Shown here: piece after piece, positions 11,372-22,352 of the stretch
Layout: the number at the start of each line of letters is the position of its first letter
How positions within the stretch are numbered: position 1 is the first letter of the stretch
Source of the DNA: Enoplolaimus lenunculus
Lineage: Eukaryota; Nematoda; Enoplea; Enoplida; Thoracostomopsidae
Reading direction: 5' to 3'
NCBI GenBank assembly: GCA_030248215.1
Contig: JASANG010000926.1
Coordinates: 167,203-231,202 of the forward strand
DNA length: 64,000 nt
Program-made: the position numbers and the translations under genes
Notes under the pieces: model-generated
Told to the model about the DNA's origin: nothing
Seen by the model: the letters and a program-made list of their open reading frames with translations, nothing else
Database searches by the model: none

Positions 11372-12215
11372 CTTAAACAAGGTAATTTTAAATTTTTTTT
11401 GCTATAAAATAAACAATTCTTTATTCAAACTGGCTTAACGGAGTTTGAACTAAAGTCAGAAAACAAACTCAAGTTTACTGGTTGAAAAAGTTATTTGAAA
11501 TTACTTCAAATTCACACATTTTCGGCAAAATGTTGATTAATTTGGAAATCACAAATTTGTGCTGGAATCGTCTGATTCAAGTTAAACTATTAAACTTAGC
11601 TGAAATTTCAAATTTATCTTTAGTAACGTTTCTGTAACCCAACTAATGTTTGACATTTTGAATTTCAAATTTTTCAAATTATGGTTTAAAAACCTTAATA
11701 TTTATGTAATTTAATAGGTTTGGTTGTGACAACTAAAGTTGTACCAGACGAAGCAAAACTGTTATCTTACAATGGTAACATTTTCAAAAATAGCTTACAA
11801 AACTATAATCGCTTTCTCCCCCAGCGCAAAGTTTAACCGGTTTGAGATCAGATTTTAACCAAAATTGACGGCACACTTTACCCAGGGTCTTTATGGTTCC
11901 AAAAATTCCAATATAACACAGCTGAACTAAGATTTCACCAAAATGATAATACGAAATTGTTAAAAGGTCAAAAATATTAAGACTTTTCTGTTGGTACAAA
12001 ACAAGCGAATGTTTAAAAAGTTTGAAATTTTATAAAATCCAAAATTCGTTGCGGTTTGTAAAATTACCTGAACGTACGTCGAATGATATTTTTTGGTTTG
12101 AAAAAACCAAAGTTTTTACAGTTTTGGCTGTTCAAAATGACATTTGAGTTTATTTTTTGCAGCAGAAACAACAAAATGTTGGCCGCTGTCTCTCGTACTC
12201 TGTTAAAGGCAGCGG
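11372..12215. other. AT-rich intergenic DNA
   Basis: No gene, tandem array or inverted-repeat element recognised. Confidence 0.45.
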
Positions 12216-12223
12216 CGTATCGA

Positions 12224-12743
12224 CAGGGATGTCATTGGGATCCCCACGGGTAGCAGGATGGCTGGGCTGGGTATCAATCCAATATTGACGTGGATTGCCA
12301 CCTTGTCCAGGGGTTAGAATTTAAACTCACATTGTCTGGAAAAGACATTGTTATATATTTGTTGACTAGGTTGTGCTATATCTCGCTAATTATCCACGGT
12401 AAACAGCGTTTATTACCATGCGTCATTTATGTGCTGTTTACATGCATAATTTGCAAATTATAATGCATGTTTAGCAGTTCCCAGCATTCTCAACGGCTTG
12501 CACAAGATAGCTGTGAACAGAAATCAGAACGTCTCATGGCAGTAACTGCTTTTAGGAAGTTACCCCTTACAGGAACCCTACAGATGATTACAGATACTCA
12601 GGACAGCTGTATCACAACTTACATGACGTCCACCACGTCGGGAAACTGGCGTAGTGGCGGGGATCCGCATGCTGATCCGCATGTAAATAATACGCGGAGT
12701 AGGATGCGGTGGGATGGAACACTCTTACCCCATGACATCCCTG
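12224..12743. mobile_element. Non-autonomous hAT-like element, 520 bp
   Basis: Ends CAGGGATGTCATTGGGATCC and, inverted, CAGGGATGTCATGGGGTAAG. 8-bp flanks CGTATCGA (12216-12223) and CGGATCGA (12744-12751) match at 7 of 8. Open frames inside lack homology. Confidence 0.75.
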
Positions 12744-13005
12744 CGGATCGAGGTATTCCCATCGGCGAAGGATACTTTTTGTGTTCCGAAATATTATCAG
12801 ACCTGAAGTATGTTTAGCAAAAAATATATTTTGACAATTAAAAATTACACTAAAAATGTAGGAAAGTTTCTGACTTTTAATGTTGCATTTGCGTCGCATT
12901 TTTCAGCGATTTTACTCAAAAACAGATTGTAAGCTTCAGATGAACAATCCCTATGGCAGGAACCGTATTGTGAACTGTGTGTTAGACCTATCACCTACTC
13001 ACAAT

Positions 13006-13050
13006 AAGGGTTGCGCTATACTTTACTGTTCCGGACGCCGAACCCTAAGT
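13006..13050. mobile_element. Family E fragment
   Basis: AAGGGTTGCGCTATACTTTA end followed by TCCGGACGCCG. The other end is missing. Confidence 0.55.
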
Positions 13051-13287
13051 GTTGTAAACTTTTGAGATATTGAATTTTACCTTATTCATTTATTAATGAT
13101 TTGTGTGGCGGTATTTTTCTATCGCTGGAAGAGAATTCTTTATAGTAAATTTTGTAGTTTGCTTGTTTGAAAACCTATTCCTAAATTATAATGGTTAGGC
13201 TTCTATAAGCCCTACTTAAATGCGGTTTCATACTTTAGTATGTGCTAAACAATTAACCAAATTATTGTTTCTAAAGAGTGTAGCTTA

Positions 13288-13959
13288 TGCGGAGTTCACG
13301 TTATAACCGGGGCAGCTTGGGACACGTTTTGTCCCTATTAGACTATTGGGTAACATTTTGTCTGCTTATAAACCCCATATCGTATTCAAAAATTCGTAAT
13401 TGTCTGCTATTATCATGTGTAGGTCACCTTTTGTTCTTCAATATCATATGATATTCGAGGTGTTGTCTGCGAATATCATATATGTTTTCAAATGACTGCT
13501 TGCTCGAGGTAACATACTACAAATTGTCTTGTTAAATGTCATGATACTAGAATTTGAAGTTCGAACTTTTGAATACTGAAGCTGTGGTTCTAAGCACTTT
13601 TGTGTCAGATACGTTTTACAGGCGTGTATTTGGTATTTAAAGCACATCTGTGCCTCTGCCGTTCGACTTTCCATTCATTTATCACCACTCAAAGATTACA
13701 CTGTCCCGGTGAATATCATGATATTCGCTGAAATTTCGGAATATCATATGATATTCGCATAAATGTCACACAGTATCACGTGACATACTGTCCCTTGTAC
13801 GCACTGATCATTTGAGAGCGGTGGTTTGCAATCTGATGTCATATGACTTTCGAGTTTTGTCTGTTGATCCGATATAAGAACACTAATTTTAACGTTGACG
13901 TCGAATCAACATGGAACAAACCGTGACACACCTGTCCCAGTTATAACGTGAATCCCGCA
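13288..13959. mobile_element. 672-bp inverted-repeat element studded with ATATGATAT-type palindromes
   Basis: Inverted ends of about 45 bp: TGCGGAGTTCACGTTATAAC at the left and, read inverted, TGCGGGATTCACGTTATAAC at the right, each continuing into a GGGACAC/GTGTCAC...TTTGT segment. TTA flanks both sides (13285-13287, 13960-13962). The interior has perfect palindromes AATATCATATGATATT (13440), GAATATCATGATATTC (13711) and GAATATCATATGATATTC (13739), plus CAGTATCACGTGACATACTG. No transposase. Confidence 0.8.
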
Positions 13960-14495
13960 TTAGCTAAGTTATTACTTATGTCCCCGATCAAATTTGATGT
14001 ACTATAGACTAACAATTTAGTCATATTAGCCTTGGTCTAATTAATATTGCAAGCTTATCGCTCCTTATCAATATAAACCAAAGCTATCACTTCCTTGTTT
14101 TAACGCTGTCCCAAAATTAGTATATCTTTGTTTCTGCTCAAAAAGTTAAGTGTTTACTTAAGTCGACAACTAAAGTGATTGCTCAAGCGCAACGTGTATC
14201 AAACCTTAAGATTTCAGAAACCCAGCCATTATATTTCTATAACCATTTCTGAATACACGGTCCCAGAGCTGAAATTTTGGCCAATTTGAAAGAGTCAAAT
14301 ATAATTCTTATATTTCAGGTACACAGTAACCGGAGTTTTAGCCCAAACGCGCACTTGACGGTGCTTTTTTTCGTGTTCTTTCAACGTGTATCAACAATTA
14401 CTGCTTACTCCTAATTTTACCCTCAAAGACAATATGAACTTGTGTTAAGTTGCCAGTCTGCCTTGATTTGCCAAACCGAACGAAACTTCTTGCCA

Positions 14496-14571
14496 ATTTT
14501 AAACAATAACAACAACAACAAAAAAACAATAATAATAACAACAACGACAACAACAACAACAACAAAACTGC
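14496..14571. repeat. (AAC)n/(AAT)n microsatellite
   Basis: Imperfect AACAACAAC with AATAATAAT interruptions. Confidence 0.85.
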
Positions 14572-15021
14572 CTCAATATTTTCACTGCCGAAAATGCCGT
14601 TAATTAATTTGCTACTCAAATATATTCAATCTGCAATAATTCGTATGAACATTGAATTTTGCACCGTTTGTCTAATAGCATCGCTAGATTAGCTTGCATT
14701 TTCTAAATATTACTAACTTATACTCAAGTCTAAATCTAAAATTATGTTTACTAATTGGCTTTATCTGACGCTAAATTAACGCGTTTGACTAACTGGATCA
14801 CCTTGCCAGCGTTCACGTACAACTCAACACAGCCTGTATTGAACAACTAAAAATTATTACAAATTATTAGCTATGTAATTTTGCACTAAAATGCAAAAAT
14901 AGTAAAACGATAATAGAAAACTATTAGCTATGTAATTTTTTAATTAATTTATTACGATAAAATTTAAAATTTCCGGATACGGAGGTACTAAAACGTTATC
15001 AAGTGCCTGAAAAAATAAACG
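14572..15021. other. AT-rich sequence upstream of the innexin start
   Basis: Contains a short direct repeat ATTAGCTATGTAATTTT (about 14865 and 14925). No TATA or initiator could be chosen with confidence; the true promoter may lie further upstream if a 5' UTR intron exists. Confidence 0.4.
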
Positions 15022-18000
15022 ATGCTTCTATACTACGTAGTATCAGCAATCAAAGGCCTAGCACTTCACGTTGACGATGACATTATAGACAAACTAAACT
15101 ATTACTATACAAGCAGTATAATTACAGTTTTTGCAGTTTTAGTCTCAGCCAAACAATACGTTGGGCATCCTATCCAGTGCTGGGTCCCTGCAACGTTTAC
15201 AGATCCTATGGAACAGTATACAGAAAATTATTGCTGGGTGCAGAACACATATTTTCTACCGCTCACAGATTATGTCCCTCAGGAAATTCCGGAGCGAGAA
15301 ATCCGACAAATTGGCTACTATCAATGGGTACCGTTTGTGTTGGCACTCGAAGCGTTGCTGTTTTATGTGCCATGTTTGATATGGCGATTGCTCAATTGGC
15401 AGTCAGGTATTTTAACGTTTTTACGTATTTGTTCATTTTTGATACTGCATTCATTATACTGTAGTGACCCGAATAAAAAGGGGAGAGGGGTAATAACAGA
15501 GGAAGGGTCCCCATTTTGAGTGTTAACCAATAGGAGTCCGTATCCTTAATAAGAGTCCGTGAGCAGATACAACCCCTAAACCGTTAATAAGAGCCCATGC
15601 ACTCCAGGACCAAAGTTGAGTTCGAAACTTTAAAGCGTATTTAAGTTTTGAAAGTAACATTCCAATGTATAACCTTGCATTATCGCTCAAGCTTTTGATG
15701 CAAGGCAAAAAACGTTTAATTCAACTGATAGTTGCAATACCGGATATATGTCAGTAACGAAGTTTGGTGGGGCTGGGTTAAAAATAATTAACAGTCCGTA
15801 ACCGAATAAGACGGGGTACCCTCTCGAGAGGCCAAATAAATATCGGTTCCCCCTCTTATTCTGGTAACTACAGTACAATGCGCATATTCTCGGAACGCGT
15901 CAAGATTAGGCGCGGATCCTTTTTATGCGGGACTGCAATAGAGTAAGGTTACGCTGTAGACTAATTTCTTTGTTTAAGCTTAGGCTTAGGCCTAGGCTTA
16001 GTCTTAAGCTTAGGCTTAGGCTTTATGTACAAGATCATTCTTATGGGCTCAAGCTTAAGGTTAGGCTTATTTATATGCTCATTCTTACGCGCTTAGGTTT
16101 GCGTTAGGTTCAGGAATATGTTTATACTGCTGTAACGGTCCTGTTCTATACATTGGCCATATTCTCAAATGTGCGCAGCACCTATCACCAATTGGCGATA
16201 TTTATTTATAAATCTTGCAAGCAGTCAATGCAGGTCTTCAATTTTTGACAAATTTTGTACATTTGATTGATCCTACCTGTGAGGCGAGTTTAACATTTGT
16301 AGCTGGTTTAACTTGCCTATTTGAAAACCTGTACTAACTGGCGATAGGTGCTAAAAATACCGGCCGGAAACAAGGGGCATAACATAATTGAGACCAGTCA
16401 GTCCGCGACCTGAGGGTACGCGCCTTCAAGTGATATACTTTGGCCCATGTTGCTTCATCGACCATTTTGGGGTGTCTCAACGGAAACCGGACTCAGCACT
16501 CAGTTCAATCGTAACCCACCCATGACTAGAACGATGCACAGAAAAGTGGTTTATACCACCGTGATTACTGTTGGGATATGGTTTCGAGCAGGGCAGTAGC
16601 TCTGGGGGTGGTCAACTCACCCCCTCCGTCGAAAAAATTTAGCTTTTCTGTAAAAGTGACGTCATTGTTTCTATAATTTCCAAAAATTTGTCTCATTTGC
16701 TCAATATATTGCTCCTCACAACATGTTGACATGTGTACTGTTTTGTTATAAAGTTTCAGTCATTGTGAACCGGGAACAATTTTTATTTTGAGGGGTCCAA
16801 AACGTTCTACATCCCCTCCATTGGGAATCGGGTCAATGTTTTAATTCAATACGTGACCGAATATGAACTATGGGTTATTTTTAGGTTATGAACATTTTTT
16901 ATTCAACTCTCATATGGTCAAATTAGGAAAATCCTACTTACTTGCTTTACTTCGTCCCAAAGGCCGCAAAAGCCCACCCCGAATGATTGAATTCATGAAA
17001 TAGGCTAAGGCTTAGGCTTAAGGTCAGGCTTAAGTAGTCTCACGTTAAGCTTTTAGCCTTAGGAACGTAGTAACACAGTAATGTGAATTACCATTTGCCT
17101 TCTATTTTATTACATAAGAGAATGCAAACAAGTGTAGAAAATTGTGTCTCAGATACTTGAAGGGATAATCGAACTCAACGGGGGTTTAACTTTTTCAACT
17201 GGTATTCAAATAATTTTAAATTTCAGGTATTCATATACAAAGTCTTGTTCAAATGGCGTGCGATTCGCGGTTGCTTGATTCGGAAGGTCGACAAAAAGCA
17301 ATAAATACTATATCTACACATGTCGAAGAAGCATTACATATAGGTATGAGACCATAGGGGGTGTTCCAAAATTATACCCCCTTAGAAATTGCTCTAAGGG
17401 TGGTGGTATGCTTGCAGTTCGGCACCGTCCGGCGACACGTCAACAAATTTTGTTTAGAAATTAATATACTGTTCCATGCGGCAATAAACGTCCGTTGTGG
17501 TAGAGTGACCTACGTCGTCAGACGTCGATGGACGGTGCGGCACGTGATCAAAAGTATATAGGCTACCCTAAACCCGTCACCGCATCTTTGAATATGTGTA
17601 GTAGCTAACACCAATTAGCTCAGCTGACTCGGAGTTGAAACCGCGAGAAGTTTCGTGGGTGGATGGATACAACACTGAAAATTCGTAGAGATTTTTACTA
17701 TTTTTATTATATTTCTTTTTATTTCATGGCTTGAATACAGAATTCGAAAGGCAAAGCTGCAGACGCTCTGCTGGTGCAACACTGCCTCTTAAACAGAGTT
17801 TTTTGGTTCATTGTGTTTTCGTGTAGATTGTGTGCGCAGTATAAATTGTTTACACAATTATACGCATTTGGGGTTTTAGTGTCAAGCTCCTATAGCTGAT
17901 TGGTGATGGTAAACGCTTGCCAATCGGACAGGCTTGTGATTCGATGTTTTGGTTAAAACAAAAAAAAATCGAATCAATAAAACAACAAGAAATCCTAATC

Positions 18001-18710
18001 AAATAGAAAATATTCATGCAACAAATGGTTTGATATGAATTATTGTTTTTGTTTCAGGAAAACAAATGGAAAGCGACAGTACGTCGAACAAATGCCTCAA
18101 CTGTTTAGTCTGCTCACGCAATACCGGCAGTTCAGTGACTTGTCTGTACGTTTGTACCAAAGTCCTTTATACGTTCAACATTGTGGGTCACATATTTTTA
18201 CTGAATACATTTCTTGGCAGCCGGGCGACATTCTTTGGATTCGCCGTCCTCAACGATTTGCTCCATGGCCGCGAGTGGGAAGATTCTGGCAATTTCCCAC
18301 GCGTTACAATGTGTGATTTTGAAGTAAAAGTTTTGGGAAACGTTCATCGTCATACAGTCCAGTGTGTTCTGATGATAAATATGTTTAATGAGAAAATATT
18401 TTTATTTCTTTGGTTTTGGTATTTTGTGCTTGCGATGGCGACGTTTGGAAGTTTGTTTTATTGGATTTTTATATCGCTCGCGTCCGGCAGACGAATCAAT
18501 TTCGTTGGCAAATATTTGACCGGAATCGAAGGCTACAAAATGGTCGATCAACAATCGTTGCGGCGATTTGTGTTGAATTTTCTCAAGCATGACGGTGTCT
18601 TTCTGTTACGGATGACCGCGACACACGCGGGCGAACTGGTCTGTTGTGAGTTGGCGAAGACGTTGTGGAACGATTTTGTCGATAAAAAGGAAAAGTTGCA
18701 CGATGTATAG
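15022..18710 (+). CDS. Innexin gap-junction/hemichannel protein, 3 coding exons, 384 aa
   Basis: Coding exons are 15022-15406, 17227-17343 and 18058-18710, with GT/AG junctions and consistent phase-1 joins, giving 384 residues, a normal innexin length. The ATG follows an in-frame TAA two codons upstream. Visible family marks: YVGHPIQCW (46-54) after TM1, YCWVQNTYF (70-78), YYQWVPFVL (99-107) opening TM2, and [11 protein letters not shown] plus HRHTVQC in the second extracellular loop. Each extracellular loop carries its two cysteines (C53/C71 in loop 1). Two further hydrophobic stretches in exon 3 are TM3 and TM4, followed by a cytoplasmic tail with a CC pair. Innexins form hexameric or octameric gap-junction channels and hemichannels in the plasma membrane of invertebrates. 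Intron 1 carries G, A and C elements; intron 2 carries E, a C fragment and a SINE that ends about 27 bp before exon 3. Paralog identity cannot be assigned. Confidence 0.95.
15457..15875 (-). mobile_element. Family G MITE in innexin intron 1
   Basis: TACTGTAGTGACCCGAATAA at the left and TATTCTGGTAACTACAGTA at the right. The interior contains GGTCCCCATTTTGAGTGTTA and CCAATAGGAGTCCGTATCC, inverse to the copy at 329. It begins about 50 bp after exon 1. Confidence 0.82.
15911..16158. mobile_element. Family A MITE with expanded TTAGGC blocks, innexin intron 1
   Basis: Constant GGGACTGCAATAGAGTAAGG at the left and TCCTGTTCTATACATTGGCC at the right. Several TTAGGC blocks are separated by CATTCTTA-type spacers. 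The left terminal repeat is eroded. Confidence 0.8.
16159..16360. mobile_element. Family C MITE, abutting A, innexin intron 1
   Basis: ATATTCTCAAATGTGCGCAG then CACCTATCACCAATTGGCGA at the left; TACTAACTGGCGATAGGTGC at the right. It starts at the last base of the A element. Confidence 0.75.
16996..17065. repeat. TTAGGC-like remnant in innexin intron 1
   Basis: GGCTAAGGCTTAGGCTTAAG followed by degenerate hexamers, with no matching terminal repeats. Confidence 0.5.
17394..17571. mobile_element. Family E MITE in innexin intron 2
   Basis: TAAGGGTGGTGGTATGC at the left and AAGTATATAGGCTACCCTA at the right. GC-rich CACCGTCCGGCGACACGTC and ACGTCGTCAGACGTCGATGG interior. Confidence 0.75.
17575..17625. 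mobile_element. Family C left-end fragment
   Basis: TTTGAATATGTGTAGTAGCT then AACACCAATTAGCTC, without a right end. Confidence 0.45.
17879..18030 (+). mobile_element. tRNA-derived SINE S in innexin intron 2
   Basis: GTCAAGCTCCTATAGCTGAT carries box A (TAGCTGATTGG). GTGATTCGATGTT is a decayed box B. The 3' body ATAGAAAATATTCATGCAAC is conserved. It ends about 27 bp before innexin exon 3, so the element borders the exon-3 acceptor region. Confidence 0.78.
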
Positions 18711-18716
18711 CAGCAA

Positions 18717-19061
18717 TGACGTCATTTTGATAATCAAAACAAGCGAATTGCGTCATTGGTGACGTCATTTCCGTTTGTTGGTTGACGTCATTTTGTCGAT
18801 TGCGACGTTTTGGTTGATGACGTCATTTGCAGAATAGTCGTTTTTGGTTTCTGACGTCATTTTGGCCGATTACGACATTTTGGCTGATGACGTGATAGTT
18901 GATAGGCTGCAAAACCTGCATTTGGTTTATACAAACCGATTTTGGGCGACCAAATCTCAGTGAAAGATGTTAATTATGTGAACCTGTGAAGAGACTACGG
19001 TTAGACAACGACGTCTTTTTATTGATGACGTCATTTTGTTAATAGTAAGCAAACGACGTCA
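18717..19061. repeat. Degenerate ~35-bp tandem repeat with TGACGTCA palindromes in the innexin 3' flank
   Basis: Beginning 7 bp after the innexin stop there are six perfect TGACGTCA octamers (18717, 18760, 18783, 18818, 18852, 19026) and close variants at 18888 and 19054. The central copies are spaced 35, 34 and 36 bp apart and share a following ATTTTG...CGACnTTTTGG...TGA context, so this is a decayed minisatellite rather than independent motifs. TGACGTCA is the consensus CREB/ATF site. Lying in the probable 3' UTR, the array could act as DNA or RNA sequence or be neutral. Confidence 0.8.
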
Positions 19062-19227
19062 TTTTACGCGAAAACTTGCAATAACAACGTCAACATTGGG
19101 AAGCTTGTGGTGCAGGTCGAAGCATTTTGGCCGGTTGATTTGACGGATTCGTCGATGGGAACAACAATTAATTTCACAAAGAATTGAATTTGCTTAGTAG
19201 AACAAAAACGCAAGCTGAAATATCTGA

Positions 19228-19233
19228 AATAAA
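19228..19233 (+). promoter_or_regulatory. Possible innexin poly(A) signal AATAAA
   Basis: This is the first clear AATAAA found downstream of the innexin stop, about 520 bp after it. In AT-rich DNA this hexamer arises often by chance, so the assignment is weak. Confidence 0.3.
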
Positions 19234-19371
19234 TAGTTGAAGTTCTCATACACATGAGATATATGAAGGTAAATTGAACATAATCTGTATGGTCCTTTCG
19301 TACAACGCCAAAAAACCTATGAACCAGGAGGTAATGCCACCAGTCTATAAACCTAACGGTAGCTGAACAGT

Positions 19372-19420
19372 TAATTCTTTCCCGCATGAATATTTTCTAT
19401 TTGATTTGAAACTTAATTGC
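19372..19420 (-). mobile_element. SINE S 3'-tail fragment
   Basis: Reads inverted as CAAATAGAAAATATTCATGC, matching the SINE 3' body. No promoter half. Confidence 0.5.
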
Positions 19421-20083
19421 AAGGCAAAGGCTTAAACCACGTACTATCGGATGTGACACATGAGCGAACAAAAATAGTTTTCATGTGTCTACGCAAATTT
19501 TTGAAAACTCATACAATCACGTTTAAAAGATGTATAGAACTGCAACAATTTTGAATGTGGTTATATGATCCCGAAACGGTATCCTGCCTCCGCTAATGAT
19601 TGGTGTCATGTTCTGAAATCCGGTGGGACTCAGTTGAAAACGGATAAACCTACAATTATCTTTTCAATGTTAACATCCCAAGTTTCAATATACATCACAG
19701 CAAATCGGAATCAACTATCAACATATAGACATGCAAGATTTGTTCAGTTATTTGCATGTGTAAAGTAAGGTTTTGTACTCAACATGTGCTGTTGTTAATC
19801 TATAGGAACTAAAGATAAACACGATTTTAGTGCTAAATCTTAGCGCAATATTTTGGTTTTGATGTGTGTGGGGCCTTAGGCCTGGATGTCTCCTTTGATG
19901 CGCCGATGGAAACCCAGTCCAGGTTTAAATAGGTATTTTAGCAATTATTGTTTGTTCTGTTTTAACAATTGTTTTGTTATTAACACACATAAGTCGAGTA
20001 GAAAATAAAGTCTTTAACTTCTTAGTTTCAATTTAAAAGTGTTACAAATTGTGATAATGTGGACACATCATCTAAAATTTTCC

Positions 20084-20350
20084 GGCCAATGTAAGGAACA
20101 GGGTCGGAACAGTATTATGAGCATATTCCTAAGCCTAAGCCTAAGCCTATGCGTAAGAATGAGCATATTCCTAAGCCTAAGCCTAAGTCTAAGCCTAGCG
20201 TAAGAATGAGTATATTCCTAAGCCTAAGCGTAAACCTAAGCCTAAGCCTAAGCCTAAAACCAAGCGAAAAATTTGTCTAAAGCTTAAAACCTTAATACTC
20301 TTTTCTAGTCTCACAGAAAAACGTTCCGCCCATGATCTTTACATCGGCCC
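20084..20350. mobile_element. Family A MITE with three CCTAAG blocks
   Basis: GGCCAATGTAAGGAACAGGG left and CATGATCTTTACATCGGCCC right. Three CCTAAG blocks are separated by GCGTAAGAATGAGCATATTC-type spacers. Confidence 0.88.
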
Positions 20351-20444
20351 ACTTGTACATATTAAGCATTTACATCATCAATTTATCTTTTATAATACTT
20401 TCATAAAATACAAGTCTATTTTCTGGTCTTTCTCCTATAACTTT

Positions 20445-20621
20445 GGCCAATGTTACTTGTAAGACCGTAACCCAAGACGAAGTATGTTCTAAAGCCTAAA
20501 CCTATAAAAACTGTACCCTAAGTCTTAAACTCTAAGCAAAAAATATAGGCTGAACTCCAAATCTACACTTTTGCAGACTCTTTAGAAAACCGGACGGCCC
20601 TAAAAGTACCTATACATGGGC
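20445..20621. mobile_element. Family B MITE, A/B-like right end
   Basis: GGCCAATGTTACTTGTAAGA left; the right end reads CTAAAAGTACC then TATACATGGGC, mixing B-type and A-type terminal sequence. Confidence 0.7.
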
Positions 20622-20899
20622 AACTGATTTATCATCGCTAGTTGAACTGATAATTTACATCTCATACTTGTCATTTATTGCAGCTTCTACAAATTATTTA
20701 TATAAATTTATGTCAAGATTCAGAATGAAAATGATGCATCTAAAATATAAAATAAAACCCTATATCAAAACCACACCTTAAGGGAGTTCCTGGCTCCACC
20801 TAGTCTCTCTTAGAACTTAAGTTAGGCTTAGGCGTTGCTACAAGGCGTAGAAATTATAAAATTCATGCTATGGCGGCTGTGTCCGCAATGTAAACTTAC

Positions 20900-21893
20900 C
20901 TGGGCCCTGCGTGGCCATTTAGTACTCGTTGATTAATGTTGCAATTGTTGTTGGCCTATGCTGCGGATAACGACATAGCCAGGCTATGTCAGCACCAATA
21001 TGGTGCTTATAATGTGTGTGTCTAAAGGTGCTAATATTGTTGTTGTTGCGGAAGGAGTATCAGGATGTGTGGCTCTGGACCTCAACCACATAGCGGACAC
21101 CCAATTGTGGATGTCGGCGAAATGCAAATGAGGTCGAGATGCATATGGGTAGCCAGGACCGGAATCATTATTAGATTCTTAGCTGGTGGAGATTGGTGCG
21201 TTGTTTCAAGTGCATATCGGCGAAGTTATATTTACCAAATTCTCAATATTGGGTAAGTAAGGCTTAGTTGAATTCGGTTATGAACTGTCACGGAGGCTGA
21301 AGGATGTGAAGGAAATCAGGCATTACGGATATAGTTGTGTTGCGCAGGGCGCAGGATTTACCCAGTATCGGATACTGGTGTTATGTGCTAAAAGGAGACT
21401 TGGGATAAACCGGAGAACCTGGGAAACGTGGTTTAATAAATCTAACGGGGTTAGATTTATTATTCTACAACGGCTTGGCCAAATCTAACGGGGTGAGATT
21501 GGTCGGAAATTTGGTGTAACTCTGACGGGGTTAGAGTGCACGGTTTAACGGGGTGTAAGTCTAACGGGGTTAGAATTGCACGGATTCTGGAAAACGGCAA
21601 AGGTTTTGGTAACGGTAAAGCCAGTGGCTGGATTAAACCAGATTCAGGCGTCGGCTTTAAGGATTCCGGCTCGGGTTGCCAGTTAAATTGCATAACCTGT
21701 GATTTACTGGTGTTAAATATTGGCTATTGGTACTATACAGGATTTGGGTTTGGCTTTTAGTAAACATTTACCGGCCGCGTTTTACTAAATAAGAGCGATA
21801 AGCATACATCGAGGAAAGAACTATGCAGGAGATACAGGATACAGGGCCTGGTACATTTTGTACCATGCGGAAGCCAACGAGTTACACACTCTT
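20900..21893. other. Hairpin-rich, non-AT-rich island, unclassified
   Basis: Noticeably higher GC than its flanks. Consecutive perfect palindromes GACATAGCCAGGCTATGTC and AGCACCAATATGGTGCT lie around 20972-21007. Then a series based on AATCTAACGGGGTTAGATT (about 21438) recurs in altered form near 21482, 21513 and 21560. GGTACATTTTGTACC is at about 21850. Open frames of 60-77 codons occur on both strands without homology. It may be a decayed mobile element or structured RNA locus; I cannot assign it. Confidence 0.5.
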
Positions 21894-21954
21894 GGAACAA
21901 TGTCGCTTTTAGGACCGTAACAGCAGATTAAGCGTATTCCTAAGCCTAGATTTG
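21894..21954. mobile_element. Family B left-end fragment
   Basis: ACAATGTCGCTTTTAGGACC then GTAACAGCAGATTAAGCG and one CCTAAG, then broken off. Confidence 0.6.
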
Positions 21955-22183
21955 TCTTAAAATTATTAGTTAATTAACAAAAAGTTTATTTTAACAGTTT
22001 TAAATAATACTTAAAATGTATAATTTTCATATCATCTATAACAACATGATGATTTTTCGGTTAATATTTCATCTGACGTTTCATTAATTACAGATATTCG
22101 ACCTTCCTTAGCCTTTGGATCGACATTTCGTGTTGTGAGTTCTCTGAAATTATTACAGCATTGAATTGTTGGTTACACGTTTT

Positions 22184-22326
22184 AGCCAATGTATAGAATA
22201 CGGCCGGACCAGTAGTATAAGCATATTCCTAAGCCAAAAACCTAAGCATGAGCAAAAAATTAGTCTAAAGCTTAAGCTTATTGCAGTCCCGCAGAAAAAC
22301 GTTCCGACGCTGATCTTTACATGGGC
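22184..22326. mobile_element. Family A MITE, short array
   Basis: GCCAATGTATAGAATACGGC left and GCTGATCTTTACATGGGC right; only two CCTAAG units. It lies just downstream (minus-strand sense) of the candidate last Rab exon. Confidence 0.85.
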
Positions 22327-22352
22327 ATCAGTTTTAAAATATGCAAACTTAC

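Noticed and set aside
18035-18316. Second frame overlapping innexin exon 3
   Set aside because: Shadow of the real exon; innexin motifs lie in the other frame.
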